In this document: piece after piece, positions 55,492 to 64,000 of the stretch
How positions within the stretch are numbered: the stretch's first letter is position 1
Layout: every line of letters begins with the position of its first letter
Assembly (NCBI RefSeq): GCF_026725475.1
Contig: NZ_CP109965.1
Coordinates: 2,232,001-2,296,000, forward strand
Origin: Catenovulum adriaticum
GTDB lineage: Bacteria; Pseudomonadota; Gammaproteobacteria; Enterobacterales; Alteromonadaceae
Direction of reading: 5' to 3'
DNA length: 64,000 nucleotides
Translations under genes and position numbers: made by a program
The notes under the pieces: generated by a model
Database searches by the model: none
Seen by the model: the letters and a program-made list of their open reading frames with translations, nothing else
What the model was told of the DNA's origin: nothing

Positions 55492-57504
55492 TTACACTTT
55501 AAGTAATTCTTGTTGTAGATCATGAATATCATCTCTTAATTTAGCAGCTTGTTCAAACTCTAAATTACGCGCATGTTCAAACATATCTGCTTCTAATTTT
55601 TTAATTTCTTTACTTATTTCAGCCGCATTATTTAATTTATACTGAGCTTTTTTATCAGCAACCTTACGCAGCTTAACCTGCCCTGTTTTAACATCATTCG
55701 CCGCATCACCTAAATCCATTACATCAGTAATTTTTTTATTCAAAGCTTGCGGGGTAATACCATTTTCTAAATTAAATGCAGTTTGTTTTTCGCGACGCCG
55801 ATCTGTTTCATCTATTGCTTTGCGCATCGACTTAGTGATTTTATCAGCATATAAAATCGCTTTGCCGTTTAAGTTTCGGGCAGCACGTCCCATTGTTTGA
55901 ATGAGCGATCGTTCTGAACGTAAAAACCCTTCCTTATCGGCATCTAAAATAGCAACCAGAGAAACCTCTGGCATATCTAAGCCTTCACGTAGTAAGTTAA
56001 TACCAACTAACACATCAAATTTACCTAGTCGTAAATCACGAATAATTTCCATTCTTTCAACGGTATCTATATCTGAATGCAAGTAGCGCACTTTAATATC
56101 GTGTTCACTTAAATAATCAGTTAAATCTTCCGCCATCCGCTTGGTTAAAGTTGTCACTAAAACACGCTCACCCATTGCAATACGCAATCTAGCTTCTGAC
56201 ATTAAGTCATCCACTTGGGTATTAACAGGTCTAACTTCAATGGCGGGATCAACTAAACCTGTTGGTCTAACAACCTGCTCCGCGACTTCACCATTTGATT
56301 TTTCAAGTTCATAGGGACCCGGCGTTGCTGATACAAAAATGCTTTGCGGCATTAAGCTTTCAAATTCTTCAAATTTAAGTGGTCGGTTATCTAACGCCGA
56401 AGGCAATCTAAACCCGTATTCAACTAAGTTTTCTTTACGTGCTCTGTCGCCTTTGTACATAGCGCCAATTTGCGGAACGGTCACGTGAGACTCATCAATG
56501 ATCATCAAACCATCTGCTGGCAAATAATCAATTAAAGTGGGCGGCGGCTCGCCATTATCACGACCAGACAAATACCGAGAGTAATTTTCAATGCCGGAGC
56601 AATAACCCAGCTCTAACATCATTTCTAAATCATATTGCGTTCTTTGAGTAATTCTTTGCTCTTCGATTAACTTATTATTGTCTAATAATTGCTGGCGTCG
56701 TTGCTTAAGTTCGGCTTTAATTTGCTCAATCGCATCAACAATTTTTTCGCGTGGTGTAACATAGTGAGTTTTGGGGTAGATAGTTGCACGTGCCAAATTA
56801 CGAAAAACTTCACCGGTTAACGGATCAAACTCTCTAATTTGTTCTAGCTCTTCATCAAATAATTCAACTCGAATTGCATTTCGTTCCGAATCTGCCGGAA
56901 AAATATCAATTACATCGCCCCTAACTCGGTATGTACCTCGTTGAAAATCTATATCGTTACGAGTGTATTGAAGCTCGGCTAACCGGCGTAATATCGCCCT
57001 TTGATCTAAAATATCACCTTGGCGTAAATGCAATAGCATCTGCATATAGGATTGAGGGTCACCCAAGCCATAAATTGCTGATACAGATGCAACAATAATA
57101 ACGTCTCGTCTTTCTAATAAAGCTTTCGTTGCCGACAAACGCATTTGTTCAATGTGATCATTTATCGACGCATCTTTTTCAATAAACGTATCTGTTGAAG
57201 GCACGTAGGCTTCAGGCTGATAATAATCATAATAAGATACAAAATATTCGACCGCATTATTGGGGAAAAATTCTTTCATTTCACCATAAAGCTGTGCTGC
57301 CAAGGTTTTATTAGGCGCCATCAGAATTGCTGGCCGGCCTAATTTTGCAATCATACTGGCTACGGTAAAAGTTTTTCCTGAACCCGTAACACCGAGTAAG
57401 GTTTGATGTGCTAAACCCGCATCAATCCCATCTACCAGTTGCGCAATTGCTTTAGGTTGATCACCCGCGGGGCTATAATGAGAGACTAATTCAAATGATT
57501 TCAT
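55492..57504 (-). CDS. uvrB: UvrABC system protein B
   Basis: Damage-verifying helicase of nucleotide excision repair. 670 aa: Walker A GVTGSGKT (residues 39-46), the aromatic beta-hairpin [16 protein letters not shown] (about 92-107), helicase motif VI region QTMGRAARN, and a C-terminal UVR domain binding UvrC (about 630-665). The Shine-Dalgarno AAAGG lies inside the 4-nt-spaced junction with the MATE gene upstream, so the two are cotranscribed. I did not see a clear LexA box. Confidence 0.98.
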   Translation of the reverse strand: MKSFELVSHYSPAGDQPKAIAQLVDGIDAGLAHQTLLGVTGSGKTFTVASMIAKLGRPAILMAPNKTLAAQLYGEMKEFFPNNAVEYFVSYYDYYQPEAYVPSTDTFIEKDASINDHIEQMRLSATKALLERRDVIIVASVSAIYGLGDPQSYMQMLLHLRQGDILDQRAILRRLAELQYTRNDIDFQRGTYRVRGDVIDIFPADSERNAIRVELFDEELEQIREFDPLTGEVFRNLARATIYPKTHYVTPREKIVDAIEQIKAELKQRRQQLLDNNKLIEEQRITQRTQYDLEMMLELGYCSGIENYSRYLSGRDNGEPPPTLIDYLPADGLMIIDESHVTVPQIGAMYKGDRARKENLVEYGFRLPSALDNRPLKFEEFESLMPQSIFVSATPGPYELEKSNGEVAEQVVRPTGLVDPAIEVRPVNTQVDDLMSEARLRIAMGERVLVTTLTKRMAEDLTDYLSEHDIKVRYLHSDIDTVERMEIIRDLRLGKFDVLVGINLLREGLDMPEVSLVAILDADKEGFLRSERSLIQTMGRAARNLNGKAILYADKITKSMRKAIDETDRRREKQTAFNLENGITPQALNKKITDVMDLGDAANDVKTGQVKLRKVADKKAQYKLNNAAEISKEIKKLEADMFEHARNLEFEQAAKLRDDIHDLQQELLKV

Positions 57505-57508
57505 TGAT

Positions 57509-58870
57509 TTAAGCCTTTGATGTTATTTGAATTTGTTTAAAGTAATGATTAAAACGCATAAAAGATACGCTTGCCATAAGTAAATTAGCAATCACGCATG
57601 CGGCAAATAAGCCGACAATACCACCCACTAAACCACCAATATAAGCAAATGGCACATAAAAAACAAACAAACGCAGGATACTTAGCTGCACAGAGATCAT
57701 AGGTTGATGCAATGCATTAAATGACGAGTTCGTTAAAATAACAATCCCCTGCAAACCATAACCTACAGGTAAAATCCAAATAAAAATACAAATCAGATGC
57801 TGTACTTTTTCATTATCTGAAAACGCATCTGCAATCCAAGGCGCGCAAACAGCCAGTAAAACGTAAACCCCGAGTTGCCAAAATAATACAAAACGACAAC
57901 TCATTTTATAAGCTTGTTGAACTCGTTTTGTTTGGTTAGCGCCTAAATTTTGGCTAATAAAAGGTGGCAGTGTCATCGATAAAGCTAATACCAGCATACT
58001 TGCAATTGATTCTATTCGTTGTCCAACCCCAAAAGCAGCAACGGCTTCGTGACCATATTGTGCGATAATCGCAGTTAAAATACTCATAGCTAACGGTGTT
58101 AGCATGCTCGCACCTGAAGCAGGCAAGCCAATTTTTAAAATAGCAATAACTGATAATTTTAACTTGTCAAAAGCAGGGATAGCTAATTCAACCAAACCTC
58201 GCTGAACCGTTAATAAATAGATAATAAGTGAACTACTCACGATCCAAGCGGCAACACTTGCAAAAGCAGCACCTTGAATGCCCATTGCGGGTACAGGACC
58301 CCAACCAAAAATGAGTATAGGATCGAGTACAGCGTTAATGAATCCGCCCAACGCCATTATGATACCCGGCGTTTTAGTATCGCCAGAGGCCCGTAAAATA
58401 GCATTACCTATCATAGGTAAAGTTAAAAAGACGGCGCCCAAATACCAAATTTGCATATAGTCATGAATATGATTGAGGGTATTAGCTTCGCTTCCTAACA
58501 AAATAAATAATGGGTCAATTGTTAAATAACCCAGTACAGCTAAACCAATCACTAAAACGGTAGATAAAATTAATGCACTACACCCTTGTATTTGTGCTTT
58601 ATCTTCTTGGCCACTACCCAGCGTTTTGGCAATAACAGCAGAGGTACCCACCCCTAAACCTATGGTTAAACTAATCAGGGTAAATGTAATCGGAAAGGTG
58701 AAACTTACCGCGGCTAGCTCGTCCGTTCCTATTAAGCCAATAAAAAAAGTATCAACTAAATTAAATGACATTAATGCAACCATGCCCATCATCATAGGAA
58801 TTGTCATTTTTGTTAAAGTTGACTTAATAGGCTGAGTTAACAAGTCATTTCGTTTTTTATCTGTCGGCAC
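57509..58870 (-). CDS. MATE family efflux transporter
   Basis: About 453 aa with 12 helices in two homologous halves ([26 protein letters not shown] in the first, [32 protein letters not shown] in the second). Na+ or H+ drug antiporter family. The start is uncertain: GTG at 58870 with GGA seven nt before, or TTG at 58882. It ends 4 nt before uvrB; pairing an exporter with a DNA-repair gene suggests readthrough coupling, not shown function. Confidence 0.9.
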   Translation of the reverse strand: MPTDKKRNDLLTQPIKSTLTKMTIPMMMGMVALMSFNLVDTFFIGLIGTDELAAVSFTFPITFTLISLTIGLGVGTSAVIAKTLGSGQEDKAQIQGCSALILSTVLVIGLAVLGYLTIDPLFILLGSEANTLNHIHDYMQIWYLGAVFLTLPMIGNAILRASGDTKTPGIIMALGGFINAVLDPILIFGWGPVPAMGIQGAAFASVAAWIVSSSLIIYLLTVQRGLVELAIPAFDKLKLSVIAILKIGLPASGASMLTPLAMSILTAIIAQYGHEAVAAFGVGQRIESIASMLVLALSMTLPPFISQNLGANQTKRVQQAYKMSCRFVLFWQLGVYVLLAVCAPWIADAFSDNEKVQHLICIFIWILPVGYGLQGIVILTNSSFNALHQPMISVQLSILRLFVFYVPFAYIGGLVGGIVGLFAACVIANLLMASVSFMRFNHYFKQIQITSKA

Positions 58871-58882
58871 GGCTAAATCCAA

Positions 58883-59665
58883 TAATCCAGAATATGGGAG
58901 CGCGATAGTTTAAGTGATCCATAAACTAAGTGCCATGATTTATAGTAACTCAGTATAGTTAACTGACCATTAGCGCTTATTAATCTTTATTTTTTTGTTT
59001 TAAATGTCATTGTAATAACTCAGTTTATTAACCTTACCCAAACAAATTGAACTTGAGATAAATATTTTAGCGTATTAATTGGCCTATTTATTGAATATTT
59101 AATCAATCCTTTAGTCATGATATGCACAAGAGCTAGAAATATTTGAACGTCAATACCTCCAAAAACAGAAAACCTCGCCTAAAAACACGTAAGTTATTGA
59201 TTATAAATTAAAAATATTTTTTTAATTATTTTTCAGTTATTTTTATTGACACAGTAACCACGCGGCTTAGACCCAGATATTCAAACTTATAAACATAGTT
59301 ATCCACAGTTTTAGTGGATAACCAAAGCCAGCCCTTGAATTACCTAGCTTTGCACAAAGCAAACTGTTTTTTTTAACAGTATTTCAATATTTTTAATTGA
59401 CATCAGGTCATCTCATTTATGTCAATTACACTAAAAAATGCACCAATTTAAGGCAATTTAAAATCAACTAACCACCTTAAATAATGACATTTGTTACACC
59501 TTTAATAATTATAAATAATCCACGCTTAACTAAAACTAAAAATTAGCTTATGTACTTACGTGAGCAAAACTTGTATAAATAAACAACGAGATGTATAAAA
59601 ACAAATCAACAAAGATGATATTTTAATCATTTAGTATTTTTTTAGTAATTTTAATAAAAACTTTG
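58883..59665. other. Long A+T-rich intergenic region
   Basis: Nearly 800 bp with no supportable ORF or RNA. Apart from the DnaA-box palindrome at 59298-59322, I see only A/T-rich stretches before the tRNA-Asn promoter. Confidence 0.6.
59298..59322. promoter_or_regulatory. DnaA-box palindrome
   Basis: GTTATCCAC-AGTTTTA-GTGGATAAC is a 9-bp perfect inverted repeat. The left arm contains the consensus DnaA box TTATCCACA (59299-59307); the right arm reads TTATCCACT on the other strand (8 of 9). Seen directly; DnaA binding is inferred. Confidence 0.55.
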
Positions 59666-59694
59666 TTGACAGCGACACTGAGTATCATTAAGAT
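59666..59694 (+). promoter_or_regulatory. Strong promoter of the tRNA-Asn pair
   Basis: TTGACA, 17-bp spacer, TAAGAT, then a GC-rich discriminator (GCGCCCCCG) typical of stringently controlled stable-RNA genes. About 24 nt before the first tRNA. Confidence 0.88.
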
Positions 59695-59717
59695 GCGCCC
59701 CCGTTGACAGAGACAAT

Positions 59718-59794
59718 TCCCCCTTAGCTCAGTTGGTTAGAGCGACGGACTGTTAATCCGCAGGTCCCCCGTTCGAGTCGGGGAGGGGGAGCCA
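59718..59794 (+). tRNA. tRNA-Asn (anticodon GTT), first copy
   Basis: 77 nt with encoded CCA. Acceptor TCCCCCT/AGGGGGA, discriminator G, anticodon loop CTGTTAA, T arm CCCCG-TTCGAGT-CGGGG. The anticodon-stem pair 27-43 is an A-C mismatch. G34 is the queuosine position. Confidence 0.97.
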
Positions 59795-59816
59795 ATTTGT
59801 CAGCAAATAAAGTTAT

Positions 59817-59893
59817 TCCCCCTTAGCTCAGTTGGTTAGAGCGACGGACTGTTAATCCGCAGGTCCCCCGTTCGAGTCGGGGAGGGGGAGCCA
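59817..59893 (+). tRNA. tRNA-Asn (anticodon GTT), second identical copy
   Basis: Identical to the first copy, 99 bp later, spacer 22 bp. Cotranscribed from the same promoter. The tandem identity points to unequal duplication or ongoing homogenisation. Confidence 0.97.
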
Positions 59894-60099
59894 ACTTTAC
59901 TTTTGGCTCACTTCTATTATCACCTTATTACTATCACAACACTTGTGAATTTCCGCTAAACTCATTAAAATCATCTTTTAAGTAATTCATTTTTAATCAA
60001 TTATTTTAACTAATCACGCTCATTTATGATTAGCAACTTTAATTATTGTATTAAAAATAATTTAATGCGTGTTTGAAAATTAACGGAGTCTCCAGGTAC

Positions 60100-62022
60100 A
60101 TGAGCATTTTAAGACGGATTTTTCTACATAATATACTGGCTGGTATTCTTTTTAGCTTGATATTGTGCTTTTGTATTGGTCAATACATATCCGGTACACT
60201 GAATTTACAACAACAAAATCATATTCAGACCATTAAATCGTTAAGTACCTCAACCGACTCTAACCAACCTAAAGAGTTAATAAAAACCCTTAAAAGCCAA
60301 TTTGCCTATCAGCATTTAAAAATTGTATCTAACGATGGCACAGTATTACATCAATATGCACCTCAAGATCCAATCGATACATTCAGTCAGCAATGGATGT
60401 TATGGTTTAATCAAGCGCCTACAGAAGTTGATTTCACCGCCGAAAATGGCCAATACAATATTCACTTTACCTTAGCTTTCATTAAAGAATTTAAACAAAC
60501 TGATCGCTTTATTTTCTTAAGCGTAACCCTTATTTTTGTGCTTTTACTATTTACTAGCTTTATAACCCTATTAAACATTAAAAAAAGCATCGCCAAGACA
60601 GCTAATCAATTTAAAGCACAGCTCAATAATGATAACGCTTTGCCAGTAGCGCAATTCAATTCAGAATCGATTCCAAAAGAGTGTTTGCCTTTAGTCGAGC
60701 CTTTAAATCAAATTCACCAAAAATCTCGACAAGAAATTGAACAATGGAAATCATCTGCCGAAAGTTTACAAGTTGAAGCAAAAATTGATGAATTGACTGG
60801 TCTTGCCAATCGTAATTGCTTTTTAGATTTTTTAAAACAAGAGCTAACTGATGTTTCCGCCGACAAATTTGGCATATTGGCTATTATCAGAGCCACTGAA
60901 CTACAATCGATAAACCAGTCTCGTGGTTACCATGAAGGTGATGAATATATAAATGCCATTGCGCAAGCTTTAACGCGAGTTAGCAATAGCTATAAAGGGG
61001 CCTGCTTATACCGAATTAACGGCGCTGACTTTGCTATGGTTGCGCCTCACATCACCTTAAAAGAAGCGGATAATCTGGCGAAGAGTTTAACGGGTCGTTT
61101 AACGGAGTTGCAAAAAATATTTGAAACCAACAGTATTGCCTATTCAGGCATTGTCGGCTATGAATCTAATGATGATCTGTCTGAATTGCTTGCCCTTGCC
61201 GATACCGGTATAAACTTAGCTCAAACCAAAACAGCGAATGCTTGCCATATTCAAAATGATAAGTCGGTATTAAACAATGTTAGCTCAAAATATGGTAGCC
61301 AAAATTGGCGAGATATTATTGAAGATGTGCTAGTGAATCAAAGAGTGATACTGTTTGCACAACCCATCCAACCGACCAATAAAAGTACAAAAGTCTATTC
61401 GGAAATTTTAGCTCGATTTTCAAATAAAGATGGTCAGGTGATGCCTACGCATTCATTTATTGCAATGGCTGAACGTATGGACAAAATTATAGCCATTGAC
61501 CGCCTGATCATTGAATGCACTATCAATCTAATAAAACAAAAAAACTTAGTAAACCAAAGCTTTGCAATTAATTTAACGGCAAAATCTGCGCACGATGAAC
61601 AGTTTGTAATTTGGTTAGAGCGTCGTTTATTACGCGAAACTGGCGTTGCCGCCAAATTAGTATTTGAATTAACGGAGTTTGGTTTACAACAAAATGCCGC
61701 TGCATCCAAACGATTTGTCAGCATGCTTCATCGAAGCGGTGCGCGCATAACAGTTGAACGCTTTGGTATTGGCTTTACCTCATTTAAGTTTTTTAGAGAG
61801 TTAAAACCTGATTTTATCAAGTTAGATGGTAGTTACAGCCGCAACATTGATGAAGATAAAAATAATCAATATTTTGTTCGAATTTTAATTGATTTAGCGC
61901 ATCGAATCGGTGTGAGTGTGCTTGCTGAAAGTGTTGAAACTGAAATTGAAAAACATACGTTAGAAAAAATATTTATCGATGGTACTCAAGGTTACTTTAT
62001 CGGCAAACCAACTGAACTTTAA
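60100..62022 (+). CDS. Membrane protein with degenerate GGDEF and EAL domains (LapD/CsrD-like)
   Basis: 640 aa from the ATG at 60100. Transmembrane helix about 10-30, periplasmic LapD/MoxY-N-type domain (about 31-140), second helix about 143-165, HAMP-like linker, GGDEF domain (about 235-390) and EAL domain (about 415-640). The GGDEF motif reads NGADF and the EAL motif EIL, so both catalytic sites look inactive. APHITLKEAD resembles E. coli CsrD, while the N terminus and FELTE/KLDGSY/LAESVET resemble LapD. Likely a c-di-GMP receptor or an RNA-decay adaptor. No lapG neighbour. Confidence 0.85.
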   Translation: MSILRRIFLHNILAGILFSLILCFCIGQYISGTLNLQQQNHIQTIKSLSTSTDSNQPKELIKTLKSQFAYQHLKIVSNDGTVLHQYAPQDPIDTFSQQWMLWFNQAPTEVDFTAENGQYNIHFTLAFIKEFKQTDRFIFLSVTLIFVLLLFTSFITLLNIKKSIAKTANQFKAQLNNDNALPVAQFNSESIPKECLPLVEPLNQIHQKSRQEIEQWKSSAESLQVEAKIDELTGLANRNCFLDFLKQELTDVSADKFGILAIIRATELQSINQSRGYHEGDEYINAIAQALTRVSNSYKGACLYRINGADFAMVAPHITLKEADNLAKSLTGRLTELQKIFETNSIAYSGIVGYESNDDLSELLALADTGINLAQTKTANACHIQNDKSVLNNVSSKYGSQNWRDIIEDVLVNQRVILFAQPIQPTNKSTKVYSEILARFSNKDGQVMPTHSFIAMAERMDKIIAIDRLIIECTINLIKQKNLVNQSFAINLTAKSAHDEQFVIWLERRLLRETGVAAKLVFELTEFGLQQNAAASKRFVSMLHRSGARITVERFGIGFTSFKFFRELKPDFIKLDGSYSRNIDEDKNNQYFVRILIDLAHRIGVSVLAESVETEIEKHTLEKIFIDGTQGYFIGKPTEL

Positions 62023-62324
62023 AACGAATTAAACTTTAATACATCAACAGGGGCGCTATACTCTTTAGTGCCTCTTAATCAAAAGCGCATTCGTAAAGCT
62101 AAACATTGGTAGAATAAGCTGTATCACAGCCCAAATTAATCCATTAGCCAAAATAAAGCTGAAATAATTTAAAAACCTTATGCCGCACGAGTTGTTATCT
62201 TCACACTAAAACCGGATAATAGCGCCTCTTAATTTTTACGACTTTAGTTAGGTACGGTGCTTATCATCTAATTTACCTTACCGTTTTGCTTAACGACGAA
62301 TCAATAATATACATTTGCTAAATT
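62023..62324. other. Intergenic region before the rnf operon
   Basis: 302 bp, no gene. It should hold the rnf promoter; I see no clear Fur, FNR or NsrR-like palindrome. A GGGGCGCT/AGTGCCTC imperfect hairpin near 62050-62074 might end the preceding gene. Confidence 0.4.
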
Positions 62325-62909
62325 ATGACAGATTATTTTTTATTATTTATTGCCACTGTGCTGGTCAATAACTTTGTGTTAGTCAAATTTCTGGGTTTAT
62401 GTCCATTTATGGGCGTTTCAGGCAAAGTAGAAACTGCGATAGGCATGTCTTTGGCAACAACGTTTGTACTAACACTTGCATCTATCGCCAGTTATTTAAT
62501 TGACCATTATATTTTATACCCGCTCGATTTAGCATTTCTACGCACACTTGCATTTATTTTAGTGATTGCTGTGGTTGTGCAATTTACTGAAATGGTCGTA
62601 CACAAAAGTAGCCCAAGTTTATATCGCTTATTGGGCATATTTTTACCGCTCATAACGACCAATTGCGCGGTGTTAGGGGTTGCATTGTTAAATATCAATG
62701 AAAAACACAATTTAATTGAATCTGCTATTTATGGCTTTTCAGCGGCTATCGGCTTTTCGCTAGTGCTTATTTTATTTTCAGCCATGCGTGAACGGCTTGC
62801 TGCTGCCGATATCCCCTCCCCGTTTAAAGGCTCAGCTATTGCTATGGTCACCGCTGGTTTAATGTCATTAGCTTTTCTTGGATTTACAGGACTGATTAAG
62901 CTCTCATGA
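62325..62909 (+). CDS. rnfA: Electron transport complex subunit RnfA/RsxA
   Basis: Inner-membrane subunit of the Rnf (Rsx) complex, which couples NADH-ferredoxin redox to ion transport; in E. coli it also re-reduces SoxR. 194 aa, six helices, begins [20 protein letters not shown] and contains [12 protein letters not shown]. Its stop overlaps the rnfB start by 4 bp (ATGA). Confidence 0.96.
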   Translation: MTDYFLLFIATVLVNNFVLVKFLGLCPFMGVSGKVETAIGMSLATTFVLTLASIASYLIDHYILYPLDLAFLRTLAFILVIAVVVQFTEMVVHKSSPSLYRLLGIFLPLITTNCAVLGVALLNINEKHNLIESAIYGFSAAIGFSLVLILFSAMRERLAAADIPSPFKGSAIAMVTAGLMSLAFLGFTGLIKLS

Positions 62910-63469
62910 TTTTGTTATATTCTTTATTAGCGTTAGGACTCATTGCACTCATTTTTGGGGCAGTCTTAGGCTATGCCAATATTCGATTTAAAGTCGAAAG
63001 TGATCCTTTAGTTGATCAAATCGACGAAATATTGCCGCAAACCCAATGCGGACAATGCGGCTACCCAGGTTGTAAGCCTTATGCACAAGCCATTGCAGAT
63101 GGCGACGACATTAATAAGTGCCCGCCTGGCGGTGACTCCACTATCAAAAAACTGGCTGATTTGACCGGTAAAGAAGTTAAACCGTTAGCGGGCAGTGAAG
63201 AAAACGATACCGCCGAGCCTGTCAAAAAAGTGGCTTACATAAGAGAAGCTGAATGTATAGGCTGCACAAAATGCATTCAAGCTTGCCCAGTAGACGCTAT
63301 TCTCGGCGCTGCAAAACAAATGCATACTGTTATTATTGATGAATGTACTGGCTGTGACCTTTGTGTTGACCCCTGCCCAGTTGATTGCATCGATATGTTG
63401 CCACTGGAAACAAAGCCTGAAAATTGGCGTTGGCAACTTAACACCATTCCCGTTAAACAAATTCAATAA
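62906..63469 (+). CDS. rnfB: Electron transport complex subunit RnfB/RsxB
   Basis: Ferredoxin-like subunit. 187 aa: N-terminal membrane helix (about 3-22), the 4Fe-4S motif [13 protein letters not shown] (Cys near 49-58), then two 4Fe-4S clusters [15 protein letters not shown] and [15 protein letters not shown]. All cysteine ligands are intact. Coupled to rnfA by overlap and followed by rnfC after 25 nt. Confidence 0.96.
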   Translation: MILLYSLLALGLIALIFGAVLGYANIRFKVESDPLVDQIDEILPQTQCGQCGYPGCKPYAQAIADGDDINKCPPGGDSTIKKLADLTGKEVKPLAGSEENDTAEPVKKVAYIREAECIGCTKCIQACPVDAILGAAKQMHTVIIDECTGCDLCVDPCPVDCIDMLPLETKPENWRWQLNTIPVKQIQ

Positions 63470-63494
63470 TGCTAGATAATCAATTGGAGTCTGC

Positions 63495-64000
63495 GTGGAT
63501 TCTTTGATCGATAAAATAAAATCAGGTTACTTGTGGGATTTTCCTGGTGGCGTTTACCCACCTGAGCGTAAGTCACTTTCTAATCAAGCACCAATCAAAA
63601 GATTAGGGCTCGCCAATGAATATATAGTGCCTGTAAAACAGCATATCGGCCAAGCTGCCGCAGTAACTGTTAAAGTGGGCGATAAAGTTTTAAAAGGGCA
63701 AGCCTTAACTCAATTGCAAGGGCCAATGGAGCTACCTACCCACGCCCCTACATCTGGCGAAGTCATTGCGATTGAACCCAGAATAACAGCTCATCCGTCT
63801 GGTTTAACCGAAATATCAGTCGTCATAAAACCAGATCATTTAGATACTTGGTGTGAAATAACGCCAGCGCCAAATTATTTAACCTTAAGTAAAGTTGAAC
63901 TGTTAGATAAATTAAAGCAAGCGGGCATTTCAGGGCTCGGCGGCGCTTCATTTCCAACCTATGTAAAACAAGCTAACTCTCAGCCAATTGAGCTATTAAT
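63495..64000 (+). CDS. rnfC: Electron transport complex subunit RnfC/RsxC (partial, cut by window end)
   Basis: Open from a GTG at 63495 (GGAG seven to eight nt before) to the end of the window, 168 codons. MDSLIDKIKSGYLWDFPGGV, then PERKSLSNQAP, VKVGDKVLKGQ, LPTHAPTSGEV and GISGLGGASFPTYVK are the RnfC N-terminal and flavin-binding segments. RnfC is the NADH-binding peripheral subunit. The 3' part, with its 4Fe-4S clusters, lies beyond the window. Confidence 0.95.
   Translation, partial: MDSLIDKIKSGYLWDFPGGVYPPERKSLSNQAPIKRLGLANEYIVPVKQHIGQAAAVTVKVGDKVLKGQALTQLQGPMELPTHAPTSGEVIAIEPRITAHPSGLTEISVVIKPDHLDTWCEITPAPNYLTLSKVELLDKLKQAGISGLGGASFPTYVKQANSQPIELL

Noticed and set aside
59298..59322. 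Chromosomal replication origin
   Set aside because: Only two facing DnaA boxes, no 13-mer array, and none of dnaA, dnaN or mnmG nearby.
59718..59893. CRISPR-like tandem repeat
   Set aside because: The repeats are two complete, identical tRNA-Asn genes with full cloverleaf features and a single spacer.

Overview
The window looks like chromosome of a marine gammaproteobacterium of the Alteromonadales type, possibly close to Catenovulum or a relative. That is inferred from the low G+C content (about 38-40% by eye), gammaproteobacterial gene neighbourhoods (rpsU-yqeY-dnaG-rpoD, ftsN-hslVU beside priA/rpmE, ampDE/nadC, dapA-bamC with bcp and purC, rnfABC), 276-residue flagellins lacking outer domains, and several families typical of that order. 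Nearly all of it is core genome. I see no transposase, integrase, prophage, CRISPR array, toxin-antitoxin pair or defence locus, and no clearly new multi-gene system.

Layout. 1-4.98 kb: end of an unknown gene, asd, an azoR-pirin operon divergent from a LysR regulator, and rlmJ. 5.2-8.7 kb: a small secreted protein, aspartokinase lysC behind a lysine riboswitch, and an acidic Sel1-repeat protein. 9-13.3 kb: three same-strand flagellin genes with sigma-28-type promoters; the outer two are almost identical over about 1.04 kb. 13.4-19.6 kb: hslVU, ftsN, priA, rpmE and an HDOD protein. 20-26.2 kb: tRNA-Ile2, the rpsU-yqeY-dnaG-rpoD operon and divergent tsaD. 26.2-31.6 kb: dbpA, miaE, a membrane O-acyltransferase and pldA. 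31.6-38.8 kb: peptidoglycan recycling and turnover genes (ampE, ampD, anmK, an M23 endopeptidase) with a retropepsin-like protease, nadC and tyrS. 39-46.8 kb: a TonB-dependent receptor convergent with a nitrate ABC transporter plus NasC-like reductase operon, whose leader carries a strong terminator. 47-50.2 kb: two nucleotide-sugar epimerases and a DUF481 protein. 50.2-58.9 kb: dapA-bamC, bcp, purC, an AI-2E/PerM-type protein and a MATE-uvrB pair. 59-64 kb: two identical tRNA-Asn genes, a degenerate GGDEF-EAL membrane protein, and the start of the rnf operon, cut by the window edge inside rnfC.

How the genes connect. asd, lysC and dapA are three early steps of the aspartate-to-lysine/diaminopimelate branch, and lysC is the one under a visible lysine switch. 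AmpD, AnmK and the M23 hydrolase belong to cell-wall turnover, which DapA feeds with diaminopimelate. The most interesting parts are RNA-level: the lysC leader (5' hairpin, aptamer, possible Shine-Dalgarno lock), the nitrate-operon leader attenuator, and structured intergenic RNA around the flagellin cluster, including a shared 14-nt motif and an orphan plus-strand terminator.
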